This document shows, piece by piece, positions 8,255 to 15,947 of a stretch of 64,000 nt of DNA. This stretch comes from Streptomyces sp. TP-A0356 (GTDB taxonomy: Bacteria; Actinomycetota; Actinomycetes; Streptomycetales; Streptomycetaceae), in NCBI RefSeq assembly GCF_001417775.1, contig NZ_BBZJ01000033.1, forward strand, positions 21,735-85,734, given 5' to 3'. The first letter of the stretch is position 1. Each line of letters begins with the position of its first letter. The notes below the pieces were generated by a model. It ran no database searches and was not told where the DNA came from. It saw nothing but the letters and a program-made list of their open reading frames with translations. The position numbers and the translations under genes were made by a program.

Positions 8255-9306
8255 GCGGGCATCACCGGGTGCATCGTCAGCCCCGTCTCCTCGGGCAGGG
8301 CGAACCGGAGGTTCACCGCCTGCACGGCCTGGCCGGCCGCGCCCTTGACCAGGTTGTCCAGGGCGGCGAGGACGACGATCCGGCCGCCCTCCTCGTCGTG
8401 CAGGACCGTCACGTCGCAGTAGTTGGAGCCGAGCACCGCCTGCGGGTCCGGCACCGGGATCAGCGTCTCGGTGTGCCGGCGCACGCGCACGAACCGGTGC
8501 TCCTTGTAGAAGCGCACGTACGCCCGTTGCAGCGTGCGCTGGTCGATCTCGCCGTCGGTGAAGACGTAGCTGCTGGTGAGCAGCCCGCGCACGTGCGAGA
8601 CGCCGTACGCCGACATGCTCAGCGAGCCGATCGAACCGGGCTTGCTGCGCTCCAGGAAGTCGCTGACCTCCGCCGCGTGCCGGTGGCCGGTGGGCGCGTA
8701 CGGTGCGATGGCGCCGTTGCGCAGGGGGTGCAGGTCCGCGGTGCGCAGCTGGAGACCGCCGCCGCTGGAGCCGCTCTTGCCGTCCACCACCACGGTCTTC
8801 AGGTCGAGGCCGAGGCCGAGGGTGAGCGGGGCGAGGCCGAGCGTGATCGCGGTGGCGTAGCAGCCCGGCAGCGAGATCAGTGCCGCGTCGGCCATCTGGT
8901 CGCCGACCAGCTCCGGCACGCCGTAGACGAACCGGTCGGCCAGGTCGGTGCGCCGCTGGACCTTCGGGTACCAGCGGGTGTGCCGCTGCGGGGTGCGGAT
9001 GCGGAAGGCACCGCTCAGGTCGACGACGGCCGGGACGCGGTCGGCGAGCAGGGCGGCCAGCTCGGCGGAGACCGGGGCGGGCGTGGCCAGCAGGAGGACG
9101 TCGACCTGGTCGGCGACGTCCTCGGTGACCGGCTGCACGGTCAGACCGGTCTCGAAGCGCAGGCCCGGGTGCAACTCGGCCGGGCGCCTGCCGATGTTCG
9201 AGGAGCCGCCGAGGAAGGTCAGCTCCAGGTGGGGGTGCTGGGTGATCAGTCGGATGAGTTCGCCGCCGGCCAGCCCGGAGGCGCCGACGACTCCTGCGCG
9301 GATCAT
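8251..9306 (-). CDS. lysY-like: Carrier-protein aminoacyl-phosphate reductase (LysY/ArgC-like)
   Basis: A 351-residue member of the N-acetyl-gamma-glutamyl-phosphate reductase family. It has the NADP-binding N-terminus 'AGVVGASGLAGGELIRLITQHPH', the catalytic cysteine in 'SLPGCYATAITLGLAPL', and 'HRHAAEV' in the second domain, which includes the usual active-site His. It would reduce the acyl phosphate made by the LysZ-like kinase to a semialdehyde while the substrate stays tethered to the LysW-like protein. Both ends overlap neighbours by 4 nt. Together with the LysX, LysZ and LysW homologues it forms the diagnostic core of the operon. Confidence 0.92.
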   Translation of the reverse strand: MIRAGVVGASGLAGGELIRLITQHPHLELTFLGGSSNIGRRPAELHPGLRFETGLTVQPVTEDVADQVDVLLLATPAPVSAELAALLADRVPAVVDLSGAFRIRTPQRHTRWYPKVQRRTDLADRFVYGVPELVGDQMADAALISLPGCYATAITLGLAPLTLGLGLDLKTVVVDGKSGSSGGGLQLRTADLHPLRNGAIAPYAPTGHRHAAEVSDFLERSKPGSIGSLSMSAYGVSHVRGLLTSSYVFTDGEIDQRTLQRAYVRFYKEHRFVRVRRHTETLIPVPDPQAVLGSNYCDVTVLHDEEGGRIVVLAALDNLVKGAAGQAVQAVNLRFALPEETGLTMHPVMPA

Positions 9307-10151
9307 GCGAGCAGCTCCTGCACGTAGTGGCCGATGGCCGAGGGGACGTCCGCGCCGGTGGCCGAGGCCACGGCCCGGAAGCCGGGGGCGTGGTTGACCT
9401 CGTTGACGACGTAGCCGTCGGCGGTGCGGAACAGGTCGACGCCGTAGATGCCGGGCCCCAGCTCCGCCGTGACCGCGTCGACGATCTTGACGAGGTCGGG
9501 GTCGTGGGCGAGGGCGCGGGTGTCGTTGCCGAGGGCCGCGTTGTTGCGCCAGTCGGTGCCGCCGCTGGCGAACTCGGCGGCACCGACCAGTTCCCGGCCG
9601 ACGACCAGGCAGCGCACCGAGGTTCCGCCCAGGTACGGCTCGACCAGGCAGGCCTGCTCGAAGGCGTGGCCGAGGTCCTCGACGTAGTCGTACACGGACT
9701 GGGCGGTGTCGGCGTGCCGGATCAGCGTCACCCGCTTGCCCATGCCGCCGAAGACCGGCTTGAGGACCACCGGCGGCTCCAGCTCGGCGAGCGCCTGCTC
9801 GAAGTCCTTGCGGGACAGCACGAGCCGGAAGTCCGGCACGGGGACGCCGGCCGTGCGCAGCACGGTGCGCAGCGCAGCCTTGTTCTCGCAGGCGTGGATC
9901 GCGCGGGCGGTGTTGACGGTGCGTGCTCCGGCGGCCTCGGCCATGCTCGCGACCAGGCCGCCGCGGGTGTAGCTGCGACTGCGCACCAGCAGCGCGTCAT
10001 AGTCCTGGATCGACGGGGCGTCTGGGTGGCCGAGGCACAGGGACTCGTCGTTGACCCAGTCGATGACGAGAGCGAACTCGTCTGCCCGCTGGATCAGTTG
10101 GCGTTCCTCCCAGCTGATCCGGTCGGCGACGACGGCGACTGTGCGGCCCAT
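9303..10151 (-). CDS. lysX-like: LysX-like ATP-grasp ligase (attaches an amino acid to the LysW-like carrier)
   Basis: A 282-residue ATP-grasp protein of the RimK/LysX/ArgX family. It shows 'VVLKPVFGGMGKRV' (ATP-binding loop), 'CLVEPYLGG', 'TDWRNNAALGN' (LysX relatives have DWRxNxxxGG here) and 'DGYVVNEVNHAPGFRA' (metal-binding Glu/Asn). The ATG shares one base with the TGA of the carrier gene. Known relatives form an amide between the alpha-amino group of an amino acid and the gamma-carboxyl of the carrier's C-terminal Glu. Here the partner ends in Gln, so either the chemistry differs or the carrier is modified first. Substrate specificity cannot be read by eye. Confidence 0.92.
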   Translation of the reverse strand: MGRTVAVVADRISWEERQLIQRADEFALVIDWVNDESLCLGHPDAPSIQDYDALLVRSRSYTRGGLVASMAEAAGARTVNTARAIHACENKAALRTVLRTAGVPVPDFRLVLSRKDFEQALAELEPPVVLKPVFGGMGKRVTLIRHADTAQSVYDYVEDLGHAFEQACLVEPYLGGTSVRCLVVGRELVGAAEFASGGTDWRNNAALGNDTRALAHDPDLVKIVDAVTAELGPGIYGVDLFRTADGYVVNEVNHAPGFRAVASATGADVPSAIGHYVQELLA

Positions 10152-10336
10152 CACTGGCCCCAGTCGCGCAGCTGAACCTGGACCATCTGCAGGGTCAGCC
10201 GCCCGTCCGCGACGTCCTCGACGCGCAGGGTGAGCATGCACTCGGGGCAGGACAGGGTCTCGCCCTGGACGAGCGGCGGAACGGTCAGGTCGGTCTCGCA
10301 CTCCGGGCAGGCGCCGGTGAGGGCGGCGGTGGACAT
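10151..10336 (-). CDS. lysW-like: LysW-like amino-group carrier protein with C-terminal Gln
   Basis: A 61-residue acidic protein with two CPxC pairs (Cys10, Cys13, Cys30, Cys33), the zinc-binding core of LysW amino-group carriers. It ends '-DWGQ'. Characterised LysW proteins end '-DWGE' and use the gamma-carboxyl of that last Glu as the attachment point. The final codon reads CAG directly before TGA, and the TGA overlaps the LysX ATG, so the junction leaves little room for a mis-called end. A GGAG site lies 7 nt upstream of the ATG. The family is recognised with confidence. Whether the Gln is a functional variant, is converted to Glu, or reflects a base difference (CAG for GAG) is unknown. 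Confidence 0.93.
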   Translation of the reverse strand: MSTAALTGACPECETDLTVPPLVQGETLSCPECMLTLRVEDVADGRLTLQMVQVQLRDWGQ

Positions 10337-10382
10337 GTTGGGGCTCCGTTCGTGTACGGGAACAGGTGGGTGTGCGGGGCGT

Positions 10383-11534
10383 TCAGGCGGATTGGAAGTC
10401 GATCGCGGCCTTGCGGATCGCGTCCCGGTCCAGGAGCGGAGCGCCGGCCTGCTCCTGGCGGCCGACGAGCCAGAGCGTGAAGGCGTCGACGTCGACGAAG
10501 ATCCCGGAGTCGGCCAGCGCCCACGTGACGAGGGCGGGGGTCAACCGGGTCCGCACCCGCAACTCGCGGGCGTTGCCGACGAGTTCGGCCGGCAGCGTTT
10601 CGTAGGCCTCCGGGTGGCTGAGTTGGCCGGGCAGCTCGTAGGCGAAGGCGTGCGGCGTGGTCGGGCCGCACTGGAAGGCCTCGCCGAGGCCGGAACCCTT
10701 CAGGGCGATGCGGGACAGCTCGGTGAGGTGGGTGAGGTCGAAGCGGGTGTCGCCGTGCACCACCCGCAGCGAGGTGAGCAACTCGGCCAGGGGGGCGTTG
10801 CCGCCGCGCTCGCCGATGCCGCCGACGGTCGCCGAGATCCAGTCGGCCCCGGCGCGGACGGCAGCGAGTGAGTTGGCGACGGCCATGCCCAGCATGTTGT
10901 GCGAGTGGATCTCGATCTCGGAGCCGTCGATCGCGGTGAGGTCCGCGATCACCGTCTCCATCTGCCAGGGTGAGAGGCAGGCGACCGTCTCGGCGAGCCG
11001 GAACCGGTCGGCCCCGGCCTCGAAGCCGGCGGTTACATACGGGACGAGCCGCTCCTTAGGGGTGCGGGCGCCGTCCTCGCCGCTGAAGGTGACGTGGAAG
11101 CCGCGCTCTTTGGCCTGTGAGATCGCCGAACGTGCCAGCGTGTGCAGGAACTTCGCGCTCGGCGAGCCCAGCTTCAGCTTCGCGTGCTGCTCCGAGGTGG
11201 GGATGGAGTACATGATGTGGCGCACGCCCAGGCGTTCGGCCTCGTCCAGAGCCCGGGCCACCTGCTGCCGGTCCCGCACCACGAGGAGCGTCATGCTGCG
11301 CTCGGGGCCGACGGTTGCGTGGACGGCCTCGACCAGGGGGGCGTCCTTGGAGCCCGGGCCGGAGACCATGCCCACCTCGACCAGTTCGACGCCGGTTCGC
11401 ACCAGCAGGTCGGCGATGGCCGCGGCGTCCTTCGGGCCGAACTCGACGCCGGCCATGTGCGCGGAGTCGCGCAGGGTCGCGTCGGATATCCGCGGCGGGA
11501 TCGGCAGTTCCTCGTAGTTTTCCGCTCCTGCCAT
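10383..11534 (-). CDS. Homocitrate/isopropylmalate synthase-like DRE-TIM metallolyase
   Basis: A 383-residue HMGL-like TIM-barrel protein. The first-strand motif is 'RISDATLRDSAH' in place of the usual RDTTLRDGEQ, the metal-binding 'HSHN' is intact, and 'GADWISATVGGIGERGGNAPLAELL' matches homocitrate/isopropylmalate synthases. There is no C-terminal LeuA allosteric domain. The family condenses acetyl-CoA (or another acyl-CoA) with a 2-keto acid, or cleaves such adducts. As first gene of the operon it probably makes the chain-extended precursor loaded on the carrier. A strong AAGGAG site lies 9 nt before the ATG. The unusual first motif (SAH for GEQ) leaves room for a lyase or a different acceptor. 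Confidence 0.82.
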   Translation of the reverse strand: MAGAENYEELPIPPRISDATLRDSAHMAGVEFGPKDAAAIADLLVRTGVELVEVGMVSGPGSKDAPLVEAVHATVGPERSMTLLVVRDRQQVARALDEAERLGVRHIMYSIPTSEQHAKLKLGSPSAKFLHTLARSAISQAKERGFHVTFSGEDGARTPKERLVPYVTAGFEAGADRFRLAETVACLSPWQMETVIADLTAIDGSEIEIHSHNMLGMAVANSLAAVRAGADWISATVGGIGERGGNAPLAELLTSLRVVHGDTRFDLTHLTELSRIALKGSGLGEAFQCGPTTPHAFAYELPGQLSHPEAYETLPAELVGNARELRVRTRLTPALVTWALADSGIFVDVDAFTLWLVGRQEQAGAPLLDRDAIRKAAIDFQSA

Positions 11535-11803
11535 TTCAGTTGACTCCTTGTTCCAGAAGGGAATTCACGTCCCTGCTTCCGGACGAGTTCGATGGACCGC
11601 AATCCGGGGATGGATGCGGCCGGTGCTGAGCAACAGCCTCCTTGCCGATGCCGGTTCACGGCAACGGTTTCCGTGTCAGAAGGCTGTGGAAGAGTGTCAA
11701 GAAATGTCAGGAAGGACAGACCGTGCAAGAACGGTGTGGGTCGTAGGAAAAGTAGGCCGGAATTCGGGGACCCGGCATTCGTGCCGCGCCTACGGTGCCG
11801 TTC
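11535..11803. promoter_or_regulatory. Divergent intergenic region between the carrier operon and the isomerase-like gene
   Basis: These 269 bases separate the start of the minus-strand carrier operon from the plus-strand maleate-isomerase-like gene and must hold both promoters. The base composition is less GC-rich than the flanks. No convincing operator palindrome was seen. The plus-strand gene has no clear ribosome-binding site, and a TACGGT sequence at 11791-11796 lies 7 nt before its ATG, so a leaderless transcript is possible. Confidence 0.45.
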
Positions 11804-12559
11804 ATGGACCTTCTCACATTGCCCCGGCTCGGGCTTGTCGTCCCGCCGGAGAATCCCACCGCGGAACCGGAGTTCACCACCCTGCTCGGCCACCGCGTGA
11901 ACGTCTACACGGCCCGCTTCCCCGTGACACCCGGGCTCGGCCTCAAAGACATGCTCGAGTACTACAACCGCGTCCTGCCCGACACGCTCGGCCGGTTCGG
12001 CAGCATGCAGCTGGACGCGGCCGTGGTGGCCTGCAGCGCCTCGCACTACCTGCTGGGACCGGATGGCGACCGTGCCTTCTGCGCGGAGCTGTCCGAGCGC
12101 GCAGGCTTCCCGGTGCGGTCCGCGACGCAGGCGATCCTGGCCGCATGCGAGGCTCTGGGTGTGCGCCGGCTGACCCTCGTCTCGCCGTACCAGCCGTGGC
12201 TCACCGACGTCTCGCGGGACTTCTGGGAGCGGGCCGGCCTCGTGGTCGACGGTGTGGTGCTCGTCCCGGCGCGCTCGGCGCCCGGCGGCGACCGGCACTA
12301 CGACCCGTACCAGGTGACGACTTCGGCGATACTCGAGCGCATCGATGCGAGCGAACTCCCCGACGGCGCTGCTGTGCTGTTCACCGGCACGGGCATGGGT
12401 ACGCTGGCCGCGCTCCGCGAACTGGCCCGGCGCGAGCCCGGCCGCACGCTGCTCACGTCCAACCTGGCGTCGGTCTGGTGGGCCCGGCACACACTGCTTG
12501 GCACTGCTGCGGGTGAGGAGCACCCGCTGCTGCGGCGGCTGGACACGTCGGCGGTGTGA
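11804..12559 (+). CDS. Maleate isomerase / arylmalonate decarboxylase-like protein (Asp/Glu racemase superfamily)
   Basis: A 251-residue protein with the start pattern 'LGLVVPPENPTAEPEF' and 'DAAVVACSASHYL' characteristic of maleate cis-trans isomerases and arylmalonate decarboxylases. The first catalytic cysteine (Cys77) is present. At the second cysteine position ('SCTN' in maleate isomerases) the protein has 'FTGTGMG', so that cysteine is missing. A one-cysteine enzyme could act as a decarboxylase-like or altered isomerase. It is divergent from the carrier operon and may act in the same pathway. An alternative GTG start lies at 11795. Confidence 0.75.
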   Translation: MDLLTLPRLGLVVPPENPTAEPEFTTLLGHRVNVYTARFPVTPGLGLKDMLEYYNRVLPDTLGRFGSMQLDAAVVACSASHYLLGPDGDRAFCAELSERAGFPVRSATQAILAACEALGVRRLTLVSPYQPWLTDVSRDFWERAGLVVDGVVLVPARSAPGGDRHYDPYQVTTSAILERIDASELPDGAAVLFTGTGMGTLAALRELARREPGRTLLTSNLASVWWARHTLLGTAAGEEHPLLRRLDTSAV

Positions 12560-12566
12560 CAAGTGG

Positions 12567-12606
12567 GGGCCCCGGGCGTACGCGGGTCGGCGCGCGCCCG
12601 GGGCCC
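12567..12606. terminator. Strong hairpin between convergent genes
   Basis: A 12-bp perfect GC stem (12567-12578 pairing with 12595-12606) lies between the convergent isomerase-like and response-regulator genes. No T-run follows on either strand, as is common for Streptomyces terminators. It probably serves both directions. Confidence 0.6.
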
Positions 12607-12662
12607 TCCACCGCCGGCCCGGCTTCCGGCCCGGCTGCGGCCCAAGTCCGGCAGCGAACGGC

Positions 12663-13373
12663 TCAGGACGCCTCAGGGATCTCTGACGTCTCCGACAGGT
12701 CAGGGTGCCCTTCGCCGTATCCCATCCGGTAACCGATGCCGCGGACCGTGGTGATCCACCGGCTGCAGCCGAGTTTCGCCCGCAAGCTGCTCACATGTGT
12801 GTCAATGGTGCGGCTGGTGCAGGCCCAGTCGCTGCCCCACACCTTCGCCATCAATTCCTTTCGCGACACGACCGTGTCTGGATCCATGGCCAGTGCGTAG
12901 AGCAGCTCGAATTCCTTCGACGTGACAGCAATCAGCCGGTTGTGCAGCCGCACCTCCCGTCTGCGCGGATCGATGTGCAGCGGACGCAGGGAGATGATCT
13001 CCGCCGCGGCCGTCCTGCGGCGAGAACGGCGCAGCACGGCCTCGATCCGCGCGCAGATCTCCCTGAAACCCCAGGTCCTCACCACGCAGTCGTCCGCGCC
13101 GGCGCGCAGCGCGAGGACCCTTTCCAGTCCGTTGTCGAGATCGGTCACCGCAATCAGCGGGATGTCCCCACCGCCGCTAACCGATCGGCACACCTCCAGT
13201 CCGTCGATGTCCGCGAGCTCCAGCGAGAGCAGCACCAGATCCGCGTCACGGTACCCGCGAAGCGCCCGCGCCCCGCTGTGCACGCTCCGCGTGGTGTAGC
13301 CCTGTCTGCGCAGGTCACGCTCCATGGCCTCGGCCGCCGAGGCGTCACGTTCCACCACAAGTACGTTCGTCAT
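12663..13373 (-). CDS. Atypical OmpR-family response regulator lacking the phospho-acceptor Asp
   Basis: A 236-residue receiver plus winged-helix regulator. The C-terminal DNA-binding domain is typical ('TSKEFELLYALAMDPDTVVSRKELMAKVWG', 'RTIDTHVSSLRAKLG', 'TTVRGIGYRM'). In the receiver, the segment normally 'DLVLLDLMLPDIDG' reads 'DLVLLSLELADIDG', placing Ser50 where the phosphorylated Asp should be, and the conserved Lys region reads 'DDCVVRTWGF'. No histidine kinase is nearby. It is therefore a likely phosphorylation-independent regulator, perhaps ligand- or partner-controlled. It lies 44 nt downstream of, and in the same direction as, the IS701-like gene, suggesting co-transcription. Confidence 0.85.
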   Translation of the reverse strand: MTNVLVVERDASAAEAMERDLRRQGYTTRSVHSGARALRGYRDADLVLLSLELADIDGLEVCRSVSGGGDIPLIAVTDLDNGLERVLALRAGADDCVVRTWGFREICARIEAVLRRSRRRTAAAEIISLRPLHIDPRRREVRLHNRLIAVTSKEFELLYALAMDPDTVVSRKELMAKVWGSDWACTSRTIDTHVSSLRAKLGCSRWITTVRGIGYRMGYGEGHPDLSETSEIPEAS

Positions 13374-13417
13374 TCCTGCCGTCCCCCTGTCATCGGCTCG
13401 AGCTCCTTCGGCTGGCG

Positions 13418-14623
13418 TCAGCTCGCGGCCCCGCTCAGCTGAGCTGCGGGGGTCGCCGACGGGACGACGTCGCGGCCTGATGCGCCGTCGAGGTACTGGT
13501 AGACGTAAGCGGCCGAGGCCATCGTCATGTGGTGGTGCCAGCCCGGGAAGGAGCGGCCCTCGAAATCCAGGGCGCCGAAGCGGTCCTGCAGGACCCTGAC
13601 TGCCGACAGGGCGGCCGTCCGGCCACGCACCAGGGAGAGCACCTCGTCCACCGGCCGGTCCGTGAAGCTGGTGATCCAGTACCGGGCGGGCACCCGGCCG
13701 TCCGTGGCGGGCCGCTGCAGGACCCGGTACGTGCGCGCTGCGCCGCCGGCCCCCACCGCCAGTTGCGGCAACCGTACCGTGTCGGCGTAAGCGTAGATCG
13801 GCACTGCTTTGGCGCCGCCCTCCCGGGTCTGTTGCACCATCACATGCGGCTGCCGCGCGTGCCGTATCCCCATCACCGCGCCCACCGTGCTCACGGTCGG
13901 CGTGTGCTGTCCGACGAGCACGACCTGCCCGGGATCGACCTCGCACACCACATCCAGCCGTTCCCGGGCCAGTCCTGCCAGCACTCCGGCCGCGTCGTCG
14001 CACCGGGTCAGATCGAGGACCCAGGGCAGCCCGGCCACATGCGGCAGCGTGACCGCGTCCGCGGCATGGTCAAGGACGTAGGCGCCGACCGGGCGCTCCC
14101 TCTCCTCCTGCGGTATCCGGCTGCGCCGCCTGCGCTGCGGGTCCCAGTCCCAGGGGCCGCTGAGCACCAGGCTCCAGTCGACCGGAAAGGAGTGGAGCTC
14201 GCTCGCCAGGTAAAGCCCCAGTGCCCGCTGGCAGTTGACTTCCCGGCCGGTGACGGCGTCCAGGCGGCGGTGCACGCCGACCGAGTGCCTGCCGGTCTTC
14301 GGAATGATGAGTTCGGCGACCGTCCAGGCATACGGCGCCGCGCTCGCCGCGACGTGCAGGGCGAGGCTGCGGCGCACCGACTTCCAGTCCCACGGGCTGG
14401 CATTGATGAACTGGTGCAGCCCCTGTATCGCCGACGCGGGTAAGGACTCCGCGCGTGCCATATGGCGCGGGGTCTTCTTGCCGGAACCGTGGATCAGGGC
14501 CCATAGATACGCGCGGGCCCAACGGCGTTGTTCCACTCGGTGAAGCGACCCGAAGACGTCCTCCATGAACCTTTGCAACCGAGCTCCCTCGGTCGCGTTC
14601 GTGCGCTCCTCACTCGATGACAT
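13418..14623 (-). CDS. IS701-transposase-like protein, probably domesticated
   Basis: A 401-residue protein similar along its whole length to IS701-family transposases: 'GLHQFINASPWDWKSVRR', 'IIPKTGRHSVGVHRRLDAVTGREVNCQRALGLYLAS' and the C-terminal 'FPGWHHHMTMASAAYVYQYL'. The first catalytic Asp, in active enzymes 'DDTGFPKKGRHSVGV', is lost: the segment reads 'AELIIPKTGRHSVGV'. No flanking inverted repeats were found. It has a TTA leucine codon at codon 61 (14443-14441), so bldA tRNA could control it. The reading frame is intact. Being next to an atypical regulator and a biosynthetic operon, it may be a repurposed DNA-binding protein. Confidence 0.75.
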   Translation of the reverse strand: MSSSEERTNATEGARLQRFMEDVFGSLHRVEQRRWARAYLWALIHGSGKKTPRHMARAESLPASAIQGLHQFINASPWDWKSVRRSLALHVAASAAPYAWTVAELIIPKTGRHSVGVHRRLDAVTGREVNCQRALGLYLASELHSFPVDWSLVLSGPWDWDPQRRRRSRIPQEERERPVGAYVLDHAADAVTLPHVAGLPWVLDLTRCDDAAGVLAGLARERLDVVCEVDPGQVVLVGQHTPTVSTVGAVMGIRHARQPHVMVQQTREGGAKAVPIYAYADTVRLPQLAVGAGGAARTYRVLQRPATDGRVPARYWITSFTDRPVDEVLSLVRGRTAALSAVRVLQDRFGALDFEGRSFPGWHHHMTMASAAYVYQYLDGASGRDVVPSATPAAQLSGAAS

Positions 14624-14929
14624 AAACGCTACGTCCCCTCGTTTTCCGTAACGCCCGAACGGGTGTCGCTGCATCGTGCATCTGCACGGAACACAAAATA
14701 CCGTCGGATCCACAGGTTCAACGAGCAAGCACGGACACTTCATGACTTCCCACTCTGAGCTGGGGGAACGGCGTCGAGTGAGGCGGACGAGCGTGCCGCG
14801 GAGCGGAGAGGGAGGGTGGGCGCTCAGGCCGGAAACACTGCTCGGCGCCGCATATGGAATGAGTGGTCGGGAGCCTGGCCGATGACATGTCAAAATTTCA
14901 TGAACAATCATCCATGGCCGAAAAGGGAC

Positions 14930-14963
14930 GACCGCCGAAGGCCGGGGGATACCTTCGGCGGTC
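14930..14963. terminator. Hairpin downstream of the alpha/beta hydrolase gene
   Basis: A 12-bp perfect stem (14930-14941 with 14952-14963, 10-nt loop) lies 26 nt past the stop of the minus-strand hydrolase gene and fits a terminator. The rest of 14624-14929 holds the upstream region of the IS701-like gene; it is noticeably AT-richer than its flanks and no gene was seen in it. Confidence 0.65.
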
Positions 14964-14988
14964 GGCTCAGGGGCCGGCGGCGGGGCCG

Positions 14989-15846
14989 TCAGCGGCGCTC
15001 CACCGCCAGGGTGTCGAGCCAGTTGCCGATCAGGCCGTGGACGGCGTCCGGCTGGTCGAGGTGGACGTTGTGGCCCGCGCCGTCGATGACCGCGTAGGTC
15101 GCGCGCGGGTAGTGGTCCAGAAGATCGAGCTGGTCCCGCCAGCCCACCATATGGTCCTGACGGCCCGTCACCACAAGGTGTCTGCCGTCGTGCGTACCGA
15201 AGCGGGACTCCGGCGTCCGGGCGAACGTATAGGCCTTGAGCAGCGCCGCGGCATCCCCGCGGTGGTGAGCGCGGATACCGGGCAGCACATGGTCGCGGAA
15301 GGCGCTCCAGCCCGCGTCGTCCTGGTACAGCGCGATACCGGCGAACACCTCGCGGTCGGCCGGGTCGAGCGAGGCCAGCAGCGCCTCGTCTCGGATGAGC
15401 ACCTGCCGCTCGGGCAGCAGGCGCTGACCGCTCGGCTTGACCAGCGGAGCGATCAGCGCCGTGCCCAAGACCTGTGGGCCGCGCTCGGCGACCAGGTGGC
15501 GGGCGAGCTGGCCGCCGTAGGAGATGCCCACGACCGCGAACGGCTCGTCGCCGACGACCTTGTCCACGAACCGCAGTACCGCTTCGCCCATGGCCTCGGC
15601 CGTGACCGGCCCGTCCAGCCGCGGCGAGCGGCCGGAGCCGGGCAGGTCCACGTAGAGCCGCCGCCAGCCGTGGCGCATGGCGAACGCGGGCTCCAGAGGC
15701 AGCAGGAGCCGGTGGTCGATGGTGTAGCCGTGCAGCAGCACTACGGGGGTGCCGGAGCCGAACTCGACGTGGTGCAGCAGTTGTCGTTCCGGCTGCGGCG
15801 TCTCGCTCGCCGCGCTGTTCTCGGTCGATCCAGTCTCTTCTGTCAT
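14989..15846 (-). CDS. Alpha/beta-fold hydrolase
   Basis: A 285-residue alpha/beta hydrolase. The oxyanion-region 'VVLLHGY', the 'VDLPGSGRSP' segment, the nucleophile elbow 'VGISYGGQLARHL', an acid in 'VVTGRQDHMVGW' and the catalytic His in 'DGAGHNVHLDQP' are all visible. It has no signal peptide. An upstream ATG at 15870 is possible but would extend the protein by eight unconserved residues. It lies in the same direction as the MerR, MFS and SDR genes, though 101 nt separates it from the MerR gene. The substrate is unknown; an ester or lactone is likely. Confidence 0.85.
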   Translation of the reverse strand: MTEETGSTENSAASETPQPERQLLHHVEFGSGTPVVLLHGYTIDHRLLLPLEPAFAMRHGWRRLYVDLPGSGRSPRLDGPVTAEAMGEAVLRFVDKVVGDEPFAVVGISYGGQLARHLVAERGPQVLGTALIAPLVKPSGQRLLPERQVLIRDEALLASLDPADREVFAGIALYQDDAGWSAFRDHVLPGIRAHHRGDAAALLKAYTFARTPESRFGTHDGRHLVVTGRQDHMVGWRDQLDLLDHYPRATYAVIDGAGHNVHLDQPDAVHGLIGNWLDTLAVERR

Positions 15847-15947
15847 AACTCCACAGTCCGATGCTGACACTGGTGTGAGGGGCAGATGCCCCGGTGGGAT
15901 GGCAGGTTGATGGGCCCGCCGGCAGGGAGGACGGGAACGGGACGACC

